From the NCBI GenBank assembly GCA_004556965.1, contig SFFE01000006.1, forward strand, positions 1 through 64,000: a stretch of 64,000 bases of DNA, given 5' to 3'. Shown piece after piece: positions 50,755-59,038 of the stretch; within the stretch, counting starts at the first letter, position 1, and every line of letters starts with the position of its first letter. The notes beneath the pieces were generated by a model, which searched no databases, was not told the origin of the DNA, and saw nothing but the letters and a program-made list of their open reading frames with translations. Source of the stretch: Clostridiales bacterium (GTDB lineage: Bacteria; Bacillota; Clostridia; Oscillospirales; Oscillospiraceae). A program made the translations under genes and the position numbers.

Positions 50755-51456
50755 TCACGGGTGCGGCTTATTCTCCCGATACGCGGCCATGATGTCTTTA
50801 AAAATCTCGCCGTTGGACGGCGGCGTCCACGTGATGGCGTTCGCGCCGGCGGCGATCGTCTCCAGAATGGACTCGTCCGTCGGGCCGCCGGTGGCGATAA
50901 TCGGCATGTCGGGGTAGCGGCTGCGGATATCGCGGACAATCGCCGGCGTTTCCGCCGCGGCGGATACGTTGAAAATATCCGCGCCCGCGGCGATGCGCGC
51001 GTCATAGTCCGTGTCCGCGCGCGCGACCGTGACCACGATGGGGATGTCGATCGTCTCCGACACATGCTGCACGACCTCGTTCGCCGTCGGCGCGTTGAGC
51101 ACCACGCCGGTCGCACCCTGCATCTCGGCGAACATTGCGAGGTTCATCACGCGCTGTCCCTGCGTCAGCCCGCCGCCCACGCCCGCGAACACCGGCACGT
51201 CCGCCGCGAGCAGCAGCGCCTGCGTGATGATCGGCTGCGGTGTGAACGGGTAGACCGCGATGATCGCGTCCGCATTCACGTTGGTGATGATCGACAAGTC
51301 GGTGGAAAACACCAGCGACTTGATGCGCTTGCCAAACACCAGGATGCCGCTGCACTTGTAGATCACTTCCGGCACCCGCAGGGCAAACGCCCGCAGGTTT
51401 CCGTCAATTTTGTTGGGCATTTTCTTTTCCAGGCTCACATCGCCCTGATGAATCAT
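50755..51456 (-). CDS. TIM-barrel protein of unknown function
   Basis: The product has 233 residues with the repeating pattern of a beta/alpha barrel: SIITNVNADAIIAVYPF, VPVFAGVGGGLTQG, GATGVVLNAPT, ADIFNVSAAAETPAIV and MPIIATGGPTDESI. The strand-7/8 GG and GANAITW region suggests a phosphate-binding site like those of HisA/NanE/KDPG-aldolase-like barrels. No catalytic signature identifies the reaction. Its ATG overlaps the stop of the M20 amidohydrolase gene (ATGA), so it likely acts on a related metabolite. Confidence 0.6.
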   Translation of the reverse strand: MIHQGDVSLEKKMPNKIDGNLRAFALRVPEVIYKCSGILVFGKRIKSLVFSTDLSIITNVNADAIIAVYPFTPQPIITQALLLAADVPVFAGVGGGLTQGQRVMNLAMFAEMQGATGVVLNAPTANEVVQHVSETIDIPIVVTVARADTDYDARIAAGADIFNVSAAAETPAIVRDIRSRYPDMPIIATGGPTDESILETIAAGANAITWTPPSNGEIFKDIMAAYRENKPHP

Positions 51457-52604
51457 AGCGTTCCCTCCAATATCCGTTTGAAAACCTCCGCGCCGTAGAG
51501 CAGCGCGTCCTCGTCAAAGTCAAAATTGCTGCTGTGCAGGGGTGCGTGACACTTGCCGCCCTTCACGCCGAGAAACAGGAACATCCCCGGCACCACCTGC
51601 TGATATTCGGCAAAGTCCTCCGCCGCCATCACCGGCTCGACCAGCACCGCGTCATCCATGGAGTCAAGCACGGTGTAAAACTGCTCCACCAGCGCGCGCG
51701 GGTTCGATACACAGGGGTAGTGCACCTTGCGCTCGATTTGGAAGACCGCACCCGTCGCCGTTTCCAGCCCCTGCATGAGCGCCAGCATTTTGTGGCTGAG
51801 CACGTGGTAAAGCTCGTTGCTGAACACGCGCAGCGTGCCGCTGATGACGACCTCCTCGGCAATCACGTTGTGGGACGTGCCGCCCTGAATCTTACCCAGT
51901 GTCAGCAGCGCGTCCTGATGCGGATCCACGTCGCGGGTGATGACCGTCTGCAGCATGGTGATGAACTCCGCGCTCACCACGATGGCGTCGATGCCCATCT
52001 GCGGTGTGGAAGCGTGCGCGCTCTTGCCGCGCACCGTGATCTCAAAATCGCTCGTCTGCGCCATCTGATAGCCCCAGCGCACACCGACCTTGCCCTTCGG
52101 AACCGTCGGCCACAGGTGCAGACCGTAGATTTGATCCACTTTGGGATTTTCCAGCGCGCCGTCCTCGATCATGCGGCGCGCACCGGCCCAGCCCTCTTCG
52201 CCGGGCTGGAACAATAATACCACATTGCACCGCAGTTTTTTGCGGTTTTTGGCGATCCACTTCGCCAGCAGCAGCAAAATTGTGGTGTGCCCGTCGTGTC
52301 CGCAGCCGTGCATCGCGCCTTCGCGGCAGGAGCGGTAGGGCACGTCGTTCGTCTCCTCGCTGCGCAGCGCGTCCATATCCGCGCGGAAAGCAAGGGTCTT
52401 TTCCGCACCCTTGGCATAGAACACGGCCTTCAGCCCGGTCAGTGCCAGCGTTTCGAGCGAGTCCGGCCCGCAGGCCTCCAGCTCTTTGCGCACATACGCC
52501 TGCGTATCGTACAGCCGGAAGCCGATCTCCGGGATGCGGTGCAAGTCCCGCCGGATACGGACGCAGTCGTCCTGCATGGATAGAATCTGGTCACTGATCT
52601 GCAT
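51453..52604 (-). CDS. M20 family amidohydrolase (N-acyl-amino-acid/hippurate hydrolase type)
   Basis: This protein of 383 residues has the M20D signature: RRDLHRIPEIGF at the N-terminus, FRADMDALRSEE, the metal ligands in MHGCGHDGHTT and the catalytic Glu in LFQPGEEGWAGA, followed by the small dimerisation domain (HASTPQMGIDAIVVSAEFI). Members cleave N-acyl or N-acetyl groups from amino acids, using a Cys/His/Glu-bound metal pair. Specificity is open. It is the first gene of a two-gene operon with a strong promoter. Confidence 0.87.
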   Translation of the reverse strand: MQISDQILSMQDDCVRIRRDLHRIPEIGFRLYDTQAYVRKELEACGPDSLETLALTGLKAVFYAKGAEKTLAFRADMDALRSEETNDVPYRSCREGAMHGCGHDGHTTILLLLAKWIAKNRKKLRCNVVLLFQPGEEGWAGARRMIEDGALENPKVDQIYGLHLWPTVPKGKVGVRWGYQMAQTSDFEITVRGKSAHASTPQMGIDAIVVSAEFITMLQTVITRDVDPHQDALLTLGKIQGGTSHNVIAEEVVISGTLRVFSNELYHVLSHKMLALMQGLETATGAVFQIERKVHYPCVSNPRALVEQFYTVLDSMDDAVLVEPVMAAEDFAEYQQVVPGMFLFLGVKGGKCHAPLHSSNFDFDEDALLYGAEVFKRILEGTL

Positions 52605-52665
52605 GATGTGGTTCCTCCGCGTTTTTTTGCGCGCGTCTTGCGTTCATTCGCACGTTTTCTTTTAA

Positions 52666-52694
52666 ATTATACTCAAATGGTAAACGTTCGTCAA
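52666..52694 (-). promoter_or_regulatory. Promoter of the M20 amidohydrolase operon
   Basis: On the minus strand TTGACG (52694-52689), a 17-base spacer and a perfect TATAAT (52671-52666) form a strong sigma-A promoter. Confidence 0.75.
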
Positions 52695-52761
52695 TGAACA
52701 TGTACGCCAAATCGTTTCCACCGTCCCGAATTATTTAAGGCTCTGATCCCCTCGTTTTCAC

Positions 52762-52810
52762 TTGCAAGGAAACGGTAATTGTGCTATAAATAATTAAAAA
52801 TATTTAATTA
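52762..52810 (+). promoter_or_regulatory. Promoter and AT-rich palindrome before the oxoamine synthase
   Basis: TTGCAA (52762-52767), a 17-base spacer and TATAAA (52785-52790) are followed at once by the palindrome TAATTAAA-AATA-TTTAATTA (52791-52810), which covers the expected transcription start. It may be a repressor site. Confidence 0.6.
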
Positions 52811-52839
52811 AAAAATTAAAAGCTTAAGGGAGTGAGCCA

Positions 52840-54021
52840 ATGGATCTTTTCACAAAATGCTTTCAGCCGTCCATGGCGGACGAGGTGCGGCAGCGCGGCA
52901 TCTACCCCTATTTCCATGCGTTGGAGTCCCGGCAGGACGTTGAGGTCATCATGGAGGGCAAGCGCCGCATCATGCTCGGTTCCAACAATTATCTCGGCCT
53001 GACCACCGATCCGGAGGTCGTGGAGGCCGGGATCCACGCTTTTGAGCGGTTCGGCTCCGGCTGCTCCGGCTCGCGGTTTCTTAACGGCACGCTGGAGCTG
53101 CATCTGGAGCTGGAAGCGGAGCTTGCGGCTTTTCTGCGCAAGGACAGCGTCGTCACCTTTTCGACCGGCTTCCAGTCCAATCTCGGCATCATCTCCGCGC
53201 TGGTGGGGCGCACGGACTACATGATCTGTGACCGCGAAAACCACGCCAGCATCTATGACGGCTGCCGCCTGAGCTTCGGCAAAATGCTGCGCTACAAGCA
53301 CAACGACATGGCCGACCTCGAAGCGCAGCTCCAAAAGGTGCCGGACACCGCCGGCATCCTCATCGTGACGGACGGTGTGTTCAGCATGGGTGGCGACATT
53401 GCAAACCTGCCGGAGATCGTCCGGTTGGCCAGGCAGTACGGTGCGCGTGTCATGGTGGACGACGCGCACGGGCTCGGCGTCATCGGCGAGGGCGGCCGCG
53501 GCACGGCCAGTCACTTCGGACTGGAGGATGAGGTGGACATCTATATGGGTACCTTCTCCAAATCGCTCGCCAGTCTCGGCGGCTATATGGCGGCGAGCGA
53601 GCGCGTGGCGGACTATGTGCGCCACAACTCGCGCCCGTTTATTTTCTCGGCCTCCATCACCCCCGCAAGCTGCGCGGTCGCGCTCACGGCGCTGCGCAAG
53701 CTGGAGCGCCATCCGGAGCTGGTAACGCGCCTTCGCGCGCTCTCCGCCTATGCGCGCGAAGGCTTCCGCAAGCGCGGCGTGCGCATGCGCGAGTCCATCG
53801 CAGACGTGCCGACGCCGATCATCCCGCTGTACACGCAGGATGTGGTCAACACGCTGGCGACCGCCAAGCGCCTGTACGACGCGGGCGTGTATGTCAATCC
53901 CGTGCTGCCGCCCGCCACGCCCGCGGCGGACTGCCTGCTGCGCACGAGCTATATGGCGACGCACACGGAGGCTCTGCTGGACGAAGCGATGGACATCATC
54001 GCCGCCGGGATCGGAGGCTGA
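52840..54021 (+). CDS. Alpha-oxoamine synthase, serine-palmitoyltransferase-like
   Basis: This PLP enzyme of 393 residues belongs to the alpha-oxoamine synthase family (MLGSNNYLGLTTDPEV, GSGCSGSRFLNGT, His of DRENHASIYDG, DDAHGLGVIGEGGRGT, PLP Lys in GTFSKSLASLGGY). The family joins an amino acid to an acyl-CoA or acyl-ACP: AONS in biotin, KBL in threonine breakdown, SPT in sphingolipids. The GSNNYLGLT and MGTFSKSLASLGG wording is closest to bacterial SPT as I remember it. The next gene, 1 base downstream, encodes a reductase of the type that would reduce the 3-keto product. No biotin genes are near. The substrate call is inference. Confidence 0.8.
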   Translation: MDLFTKCFQPSMADEVRQRGIYPYFHALESRQDVEVIMEGKRRIMLGSNNYLGLTTDPEVVEAGIHAFERFGSGCSGSRFLNGTLELHLELEAELAAFLRKDSVVTFSTGFQSNLGIISALVGRTDYMICDRENHASIYDGCRLSFGKMLRYKHNDMADLEAQLQKVPDTAGILIVTDGVFSMGGDIANLPEIVRLARQYGARVMVDDAHGLGVIGEGGRGTASHFGLEDEVDIYMGTFSKSLASLGGYMAASERVADYVRHNSRPFIFSASITPASCAVALTALRKLERHPELVTRLRALSAYAREGFRKRGVRMRESIADVPTPIIPLYTQDVVNTLATAKRLYDAGVYVNPVLPPATPAADCLLRTSYMATHTEALLDEAMDIIAAGIGG

Positions 54022-54022
54022 G

Positions 54023-54817
54023 ATGGCAAAAGTCGTTGTCATCACCGGGGGGAGCTCCGGCATCGGGCTGTGCGCAGCCAGAGCGCTGCTGGAAAAGGGC
54101 TGCCGTGTGTACGAGCTCAGCCGCCGCGCGCAGGGCGCGGATGCCGCTATCACACACGTGCAGGCGGACGTGACGGACGAAGCACAGGTGCGCGCCGCCG
54201 TGGAGGAGATCGTCCGGCGCGAGGGGCGCATCGACGTGCTCATCAACAACGCCGGGTTCGGCATCTCCGGCGCGGTGGAGTTCACCGAAACGGCGGAGGC
54301 AAAGCATCAGTTCGACGTGAATTTCTTCGGCATGGTGAACATGAACCGCGCCGTACTGCCCGTCATGCGCGGGCAAGGCGGGGGGCGCATCCTGAACATG
54401 AGTTCCGTGGCCGCGCCCATCGCCATCCCGTTTCAGGCATACTACTCCGCATCCAAGGCCGCGGTGCGCACCTACTCGCTCGCGCTCGCAAGCGAGGTGA
54501 AGCCCTTCGGTATCGAGGTCTGTGTCATCATGCCGGGCGACATCTGCACCGGCTTCACCGCCGCGCGCGAGAAAAATCCCGCCGGCGACGACGTTTACGG
54601 CGGGCGCATCGCGCGCTCCGTCGCCGTCATGGAGCACGACGAGGAAACCGGCATGACCGCCGAGGCTGCCGGAGCGTTTCTCTGCCGCCGCGCGCTGCAA
54701 AAGCGCGTCGCTCCCATCTACACGCTCGGCGGCAAATATAAGCTGTTCGTGTTCCTCACGCGCCTGCTGCCCATGCGCCTGATGACGTACATCGTCGGAA
54801 CGATCTATGCATCATGA
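54023..54817 (+). CDS. Short-chain dehydrogenase, ketosphinganine-reductase-like
   Basis: This SDR of 264 residues starts at an ATG within GGAGGCTGAGATGG, coupled to the upstream stop. It has the NAD(P) motif TGGSSGIGLCAARALL, NNAGFGISGAVEF, the catalytic Ser in NMSSVAAP and the YYSASKAA active site. The C-terminus ends in a hydrophobic, basic stretch (YKLFVFLTRLLPMRLMTYIVG) that may bind the membrane, as in 3-ketodihydrosphingosine reductases. Paired with the SPT-like enzyme it could make a sphingoid-type amino alcohol. Generic SDR activity is the alternative. Confidence 0.78.
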   Translation: MAKVVVITGGSSGIGLCAARALLEKGCRVYELSRRAQGADAAITHVQADVTDEAQVRAAVEEIVRREGRIDVLINNAGFGISGAVEFTETAEAKHQFDVNFFGMVNMNRAVLPVMRGQGGGRILNMSSVAAPIAIPFQAYYSASKAAVRTYSLALASEVKPFGIEVCVIMPGDICTGFTAAREKNPAGDDVYGGRIARSVAVMEHDEETGMTAEAAGAFLCRRALQKRVAPIYTLGGKYKLFVFLTRLLPMRLMTYIVGTIYAS

Positions 54818-54825
54818 TCCCAAGC

Positions 54826-54860
54826 AAAAAACCTCTGACCGGACGGTCAGAGGTTTTTTT
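54826..54860 (+). terminator. Bidirectional terminator
   Basis: A 15-bp stem (54826-54840 with 54845-54859) around GGAC, flanked by A and T runs, ends the SDR transcript and the origin-proximal minus-strand operon. Confidence 0.9.
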
Positions 54861-54863
54861 GCT

Positions 54864-55370
54864 TCAATGCTGCGGCACTTCAAAATACACCTTTCGCAGG
54901 AAGATGCTGCCGTCCGCTTCGCCGCCGAAGGGGGCATAGCCGCGCTTGGTGAACATGGCGATCGCAACCTTATTCGTGTGGAACACGTGCGTCATGATCT
55001 GCCCGAAGCTCTGGCTCTCCGCCAGCGCCTCCACGGCGCGGATCATTGCCGCGCCATAGCCCCTGCGCCGGTGCGGCTCGTAGACGTAGAAGTCGTTCAA
55101 AAACACCGTCTCCGCCTCTGTCGTGTCGCACCACACCTCGCCGACGGTCTCGCCCGCGGCGTTCTCGGCGGCCATGATGTAGTTGCGCGGGGTCTCCAGC
55201 CCCTGCGGGAGCACCTCCTCCAGCGCGCCCTGCGCCTCGGCAAGCGCGTGCGCCTCCACATTGGTCTTGCCGGTGAGCAGCAGCTCCTGCATGTACCGGC
55301 TGAGATTCCGCTGCCGGAAGCGTTCAAATTCGTCCGCCGTCATCAGGCGGAGCGTCACCTCAGTCTGCAT
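54864..55370 (-). CDS. GNAT-family N-acetyltransferase
   Basis: The ATG at 55370 gives 168 residues (MQTEVTLRLMTADEF). The GNAT acetyl-CoA loop is VYEPHRRRGYGAAMI (about residues 104-118), followed by a C-terminal strand and helix with FTKRGYAPFG. The acceptor is unknown. It overlaps the end of the upstream gene by 11 bases and is the last gene of the dnaN-to-rnhA strand run. Confidence 0.82.
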   Translation of the reverse strand: MQTEVTLRLMTADEFERFRQRNLSRYMQELLLTGKTNVEAHALAEAQGALEEVLPQGLETPRNYIMAAENAAGETVGEVWCDTTEAETVFLNDFYVYEPHRRRGYGAAMIRAVEALAESQSFGQIMTHVFHTNKVAIAMFTKRGYAPFGGEADGSIFLRKVYFEVPQH

Positions 55371-56064
55371 GGTGGGTCTCCTCCGTTTCGGTCTGCACCC
55401 GGCGCCGCGCTGCGGTGTGGGACAGCAGATTGTCATACAGCTCCGTCAGCAGCAGCTTTGCGACCGGCGCAACGTCTGCCGTGCCCTCGCACGGGCGCAC
55501 AAACAGCCGCATCCGCTGCCCCTCGCTCCGGTAGGCAAAGGCGCTCTCCTCATAGCCGTTGTACGCCAGCAGCGCACAGGCGCGCTCCGCTTCCGCCTGA
55601 TTTCCGGCAAGCTCAAACAGGATGCCTTTTTTCCCGGCGTAGCGGCGGTTGAGCAGCTCCGCCGCAACCTTGCCGAGCCGCTGTTCACGCAGGTACGGGT
55701 AAATCGCCAGCATATGCACCAGCACGTACCCATACGACGAGCGCACCGACACGAGCGCATACCCCGCCTCGCGTCCGAATTCGTCCCGGAACAGGTGCAG
55801 TTCCAGCTTTTTGCCGAGCAGCGCGCGGATCAAAGCCCGCTCCGGCAGCAGCACGGGCGCGGAAAAGTCCAGCTTCATCGTCGGGTAGATCCGCAGCAGA
55901 TCCTGCAGCCCGCCCTTTTCGATGTGCAGATTCGTGATCGGCGGCAGATTCTGAAAGAAAATGTCCAGATCGGCAAACATGGGCGCTTCTTCCGGATGCT
56001 CGTCCCGCCGCGGCAGGTGATAGATGTTGTCTTTTTCGTTGTCGTGTTTGTCGCTCATGCGCAT
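55360..56064 (-). CDS. GNAT-like acetyltransferase
   Basis: The product has 234 residues (or 232 if the ATG at 56058 is used; both lie behind AAGGAAAAGGG). The core reads as a GNAT domain: HMLAIYPYLREQRLGKVAAELL for the acetyl-CoA loop, then GILFELAGNQAEAERACALLAYNGYEES. An extra N-terminal 70 residues and a C-terminal 40 residues have no clear match. It shares a junction repeat with the end of rnhA and overlaps the next GNAT gene, so all three are probably co-transcribed. Confidence 0.62.
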   Translation of the reverse strand: MRMSDKHDNEKDNIYHLPRRDEHPEEAPMFADLDIFFQNLPPITNLHIEKGGLQDLLRIYPTMKLDFSAPVLLPERALIRALLGKKLELHLFRDEFGREAGYALVSVRSSYGYVLVHMLAIYPYLREQRLGKVAAELLNRRYAGKKGILFELAGNQAEAERACALLAYNGYEESAFAYRSEGQRMRLFVRPCEGTADVAPVAKLLLTELYDNLLSHTAARRRVQTETEETHHAD

Positions 56065-56113
56065 TTTTCCCTTTTCCTTGTCTTGTCTGTCGCCTATGCG
56101 AACTTTTCCCTTT
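56049..56113. repeat. Imperfect direct repeat at the rnhA/GNAT junction
   Basis: A 26-base unit, TGTCGC..ATGCG.A.TTTTCCCTTT, occurs at 56049-56074 and again at 56088-56113 (39-base offset, 4-5 mismatches). One copy covers the end of rnhA and the other the start of the GNAT gene. Confidence 0.6.
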
Positions 56114-56528
56114 CGGCGACGGCCAGTGCGTCGCAGCGGTTGTTATAGGTGTTGTCGGCATGACCCTTGACCCAGTAAAACCGCACGGTGTGCGTTTGCA
56201 GCAGTGCGTCGAGTGTCTGCCAGAGGTCGACGTTTTTCAGCTCGCCGCCCTTGCGCTTCCAGCCTTTTTTCTTCCACTCGCGCAGCCAGCCGAGGTTGAT
56301 GGCGTTCGCCAGATACTGGCTGTCTGTATACAAAGAAACCTCGCACGGCTCATGCAGCGCCTGCAGCGCCGTGATCGCGCCGAGCAGCTCCATGCGGTTG
56401 TTGGTGGTCTCCGCCTCGCCGCCGGACAGCTCCTTTTCATGCGCACCGTATTTCAGGATCGCGCCCCAGCCGCCGGGGCCGGGGTTGCCGGAGCACGCGC
56501 CGTCCGTATAGATTGTGACCTGCTTCAT
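56094..56528 (-). CDS. rnhA: Ribonuclease HI
   Basis: This protein of 144 residues is a standard RNase HI. The carboxylate residues lie in IYTDGACSGNPGPGGWGA, NNRMELLGAI, LYTDSQYL and NNRCDALA. WLREWKKKGWKRKGG forms the basic handle. It removes RNA from RNA-DNA hybrids during replication and transcription. Its start overlaps the gyrA stop (ATGA), so it is produced with the gyrase and initiation genes. Confidence 0.95.
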   Translation of the reverse strand: MKQVTIYTDGACSGNPGPGGWGAILKYGAHEKELSGGEAETTNNRMELLGAITALQALHEPCEVSLYTDSQYLANAINLGWLREWKKKGWKRKGGELKNVDLWQTLDALLQTHTVRFYWVKGHADNTYNNRCDALAVAEREKFA

Positions 56529-59023
56529 GCTTCCGGCTCTCCCTCAGACGCGGTCTCCGCGCGCTCGGTCAGCGCCACGGAGATGACCTTCGCCCCCTCG
56601 GCCAGCCGCATGATGCGCACGCCCTGCGTGGCGCGGCCCAGCACGGAGATTCCGTCCGCCTCCATGCGGATGATCGTACCGTCGTCCGAAACGACGAGCA
56701 CGTCGTCTCCGTCCTCCACGACCTTGACGGCGGCGACCTTGCCGGTCTTCTCCGTCGTGTTGTAGTTCTTCATGCCGGAGCCGCCACGGTGTTGCGGCTC
56801 GTCCCCGCCGCCGCGGACGTATTCGCTTGCCTCGGTGCGCTTGCCGTAGCCGTTTTCCGTGATGGACAGCACACAGGCGTCCGGCCGCGTGACCTCCGCG
56901 CCGACGCAGTAGTCGCCGTCCTTCAGACGGATGCCGCGCACGCCGACCGCCTCGCGTCCCATCGGGCGCACATCCATCTCGGCAAAGCAGATGGCCTGAC
57001 CGTTGTGCGTGGCCATGAGGATATTCTGGCTGCCGTCGGTGAGCATGACGTTGATGAGCTCGTCGCCCTCGTCAAGCCCCAGCGCGCGGATGCCGGAATT
57101 GCGGATGTTCTTGAGCGCGGTCAGCTCCATACGCTTGACGGTGCCGTTTCGCGTCGCCAGCACGAGATAGGAGCCGTCCTCCATCTCGCGCATGTGCAGC
57201 ATGGCGTTCACGCGCTCGCCCGGCTCCACGGGAATGATGTTGACAATGTTCGTGCCGCGCGCGGTTCTGCCCGCTTCGGGGATCAGGTAGCCCTTCTTGC
57301 GGTAGGCGCGTCCGCGGTTCGTGAAGAAGAGAATATAGTCGTGCGTCGAGGCGGTGAACACCGTCTCCACGTAGTCCTCCTCGCGCAGCGTCTGCGCGCG
57401 CACGCCCTTGCCGCCGCGCTTCTGCACCGTATATTCGTCCGCCGGGACGCGCTTGATGTACCCGCCGTGCGTGAGGGTGAAGACACACGCCTCCTCCTCG
57501 ATGAGATCTTCGATGTCGATCTCGTCCTCAATATCCTGAATCTCAGTCTTGCGCGCGTCGCCGTACTTGTCGCGCAGGGCGATCAGCTCGTCCTTGAGCA
57601 CGCCCTTGACCTTTTCGGGGTCGGCCAGCAGCGCGCGGAAATAAGCGATGCGCTTTTCCAGCTCGTCATACTCGTTCTGCAGCTTCTCGCGCTCCAGACC
57701 CTGCAGTGCTTTCAGGCGCATGTCGAGGATCGCCTGCGCCTGCACCTCGGACAGGCCGAAGCGCTGCATCAGGTTTTCCTTCGCGTCGTCGTAGCTCTCG
57801 CGGATGATCTTGATGACCTCGTCGATGTTCTCCTCCGCAATCAGCAGACCCTCCAGCAGATGCGCGCGCTCGAGCGCCTTGTTCAGATCGAACTTCGTGC
57901 GGCGCACAATGATCTCTTCCTGGAAGGTGAGATACTCGTCCAGAATGTGGCGCAGCGAGAGAATTTTCGGCTGCGACTGGTTGTCCACCAGCGCGAGCAT
58001 ATTCACGGCAAAGGTCGTCTGCATCTGCGTCTGCGCAAAGAGACGGTTGAGTACGACCTGAAGATTTGCATCCTTCTTCAGCTCGATCACGATGCGCATG
58101 CCGTTGCGGTCGGATTCGTCGCGCAGGCCGGAGATGCCGTCCAGCTTCTTGTCGCGCACCTGCTCGGAGATGTTCTGGATGAGCTGGCGCTTGTTGACCT
58201 GATAGGGCAGCTCCGTCACGATGATGCGCAGACGGTCGTGCCCCCACTCCTCGGTCTCCGTGCGGGCGCGCACCACGATGCGGCCGCGGCCGGTGGCGTA
58301 GGCCGCGCGGATGCCGCTGCGGCCTACAATGATGCCGCGCGTCGGGAAGTCCGGGCCGGTGATGTGCTGCATCAGGTCGGACAGCGTCGCGTCCGGGTTT
58401 TCCAGCACGCAGACGCAGGCGTTGATGACCTCGGTAAGGTTGTGCGGTGGAATGTTCGTCGCCATGCCGACGGCGATGCCGGAGCTGCCGTTGACCAGCA
58501 GGTTCGGGAAGCGCGCCGGGAGTACGCGCGGCTCCTTGCGGCTCTCGTCGAAGTTCGGGTCCCAGTCCACGGTGTCCTTGTCGATATCGCGCAGCATTTC
58601 GTTTGCGATCTTCGACATGCGCGCTTCCGTATAACGATAGGCGGCCGGAGGGTCGCCGTCCACGGAGCCGAAGTTGCCGTGGCCGTCCACGAGCATATAG
58701 CGCATGGAAAAGTCCTGCGCCAGACGCACCATCGCGTCATAGACGGAGGCGTCGCCGTGGGGATGGTAACGGCCCAACACGTCGCCGACGCAGGTGGCGG
58801 ATTTCTTAAACGGCTTGTCCGAGGTCAGATTGTCCTCGTACATCGCGTAGAGGATGCGGCGGTGCACGGGCTTTAAGCCGTCGCGCACGTCCGGCAGCGC
58901 ACGTCCGACGATGACGGACATGGCGTATTCGATATAGGAGGTCTGCATCTCATGGACGAGTTCGCTCTGTATGATTTTTTGGTCGGGGAAGAGGATGTCT
59001 TCCGGCTTATAATCCTTGGCCAT
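56525..59023 (-). CDS. gyrA: DNA gyrase subunit A
   Basis: This protein of 832 residues has the catalytic Tyr in AAYRYTEARM (about residue 127), the winged-helix HPHGDASVYDAMVR and a C-terminal beta-pinwheel of six blades, including the GyrA box QKRGGKG. The residue equivalent to E. coli Ser83 is Ala (GDAS instead of GDSA), as in various Clostridia, and may lower quinolone binding. It acts with GyrB to introduce negative supercoils. GGAGG lies 9 bases before the ATG. It follows gyrB by 15 bases. Confidence 0.97.
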   Translation of the reverse strand: MAKDYKPEDILFPDQKIIQSELVHEMQTSYIEYAMSVIVGRALPDVRDGLKPVHRRILYAMYEDNLTSDKPFKKSATCVGDVLGRYHPHGDASVYDAMVRLAQDFSMRYMLVDGHGNFGSVDGDPPAAYRYTEARMSKIANEMLRDIDKDTVDWDPNFDESRKEPRVLPARFPNLLVNGSSGIAVGMATNIPPHNLTEVINACVCVLENPDATLSDLMQHITGPDFPTRGIIVGRSGIRAAYATGRGRIVVRARTETEEWGHDRLRIIVTELPYQVNKRQLIQNISEQVRDKKLDGISGLRDESDRNGMRIVIELKKDANLQVVLNRLFAQTQMQTTFAVNMLALVDNQSQPKILSLRHILDEYLTFQEEIIVRRTKFDLNKALERAHLLEGLLIAEENIDEVIKIIRESYDDAKENLMQRFGLSEVQAQAILDMRLKALQGLEREKLQNEYDELEKRIAYFRALLADPEKVKGVLKDELIALRDKYGDARKTEIQDIEDEIDIEDLIEEEACVFTLTHGGYIKRVPADEYTVQKRGGKGVRAQTLREEDYVETVFTASTHDYILFFTNRGRAYRKKGYLIPEAGRTARGTNIVNIIPVEPGERVNAMLHMREMEDGSYLVLATRNGTVKRMELTALKNIRNSGIRALGLDEGDELINVMLTDGSQNILMATHNGQAICFAEMDVRPMGREAVGVRGIRLKDGDYCVGAEVTRPDACVLSITENGYGKRTEASEYVRGGGDEPQHRGGSGMKNYNTTEKTGKVAAVKVVEDGDDVLVVSDDGTIIRMEADGISVLGRATQGVRIMRLAEGAKVISVALTERAETASEGEPEA

Positions 59024-59038
59024 TCGTGCACACCTCCC

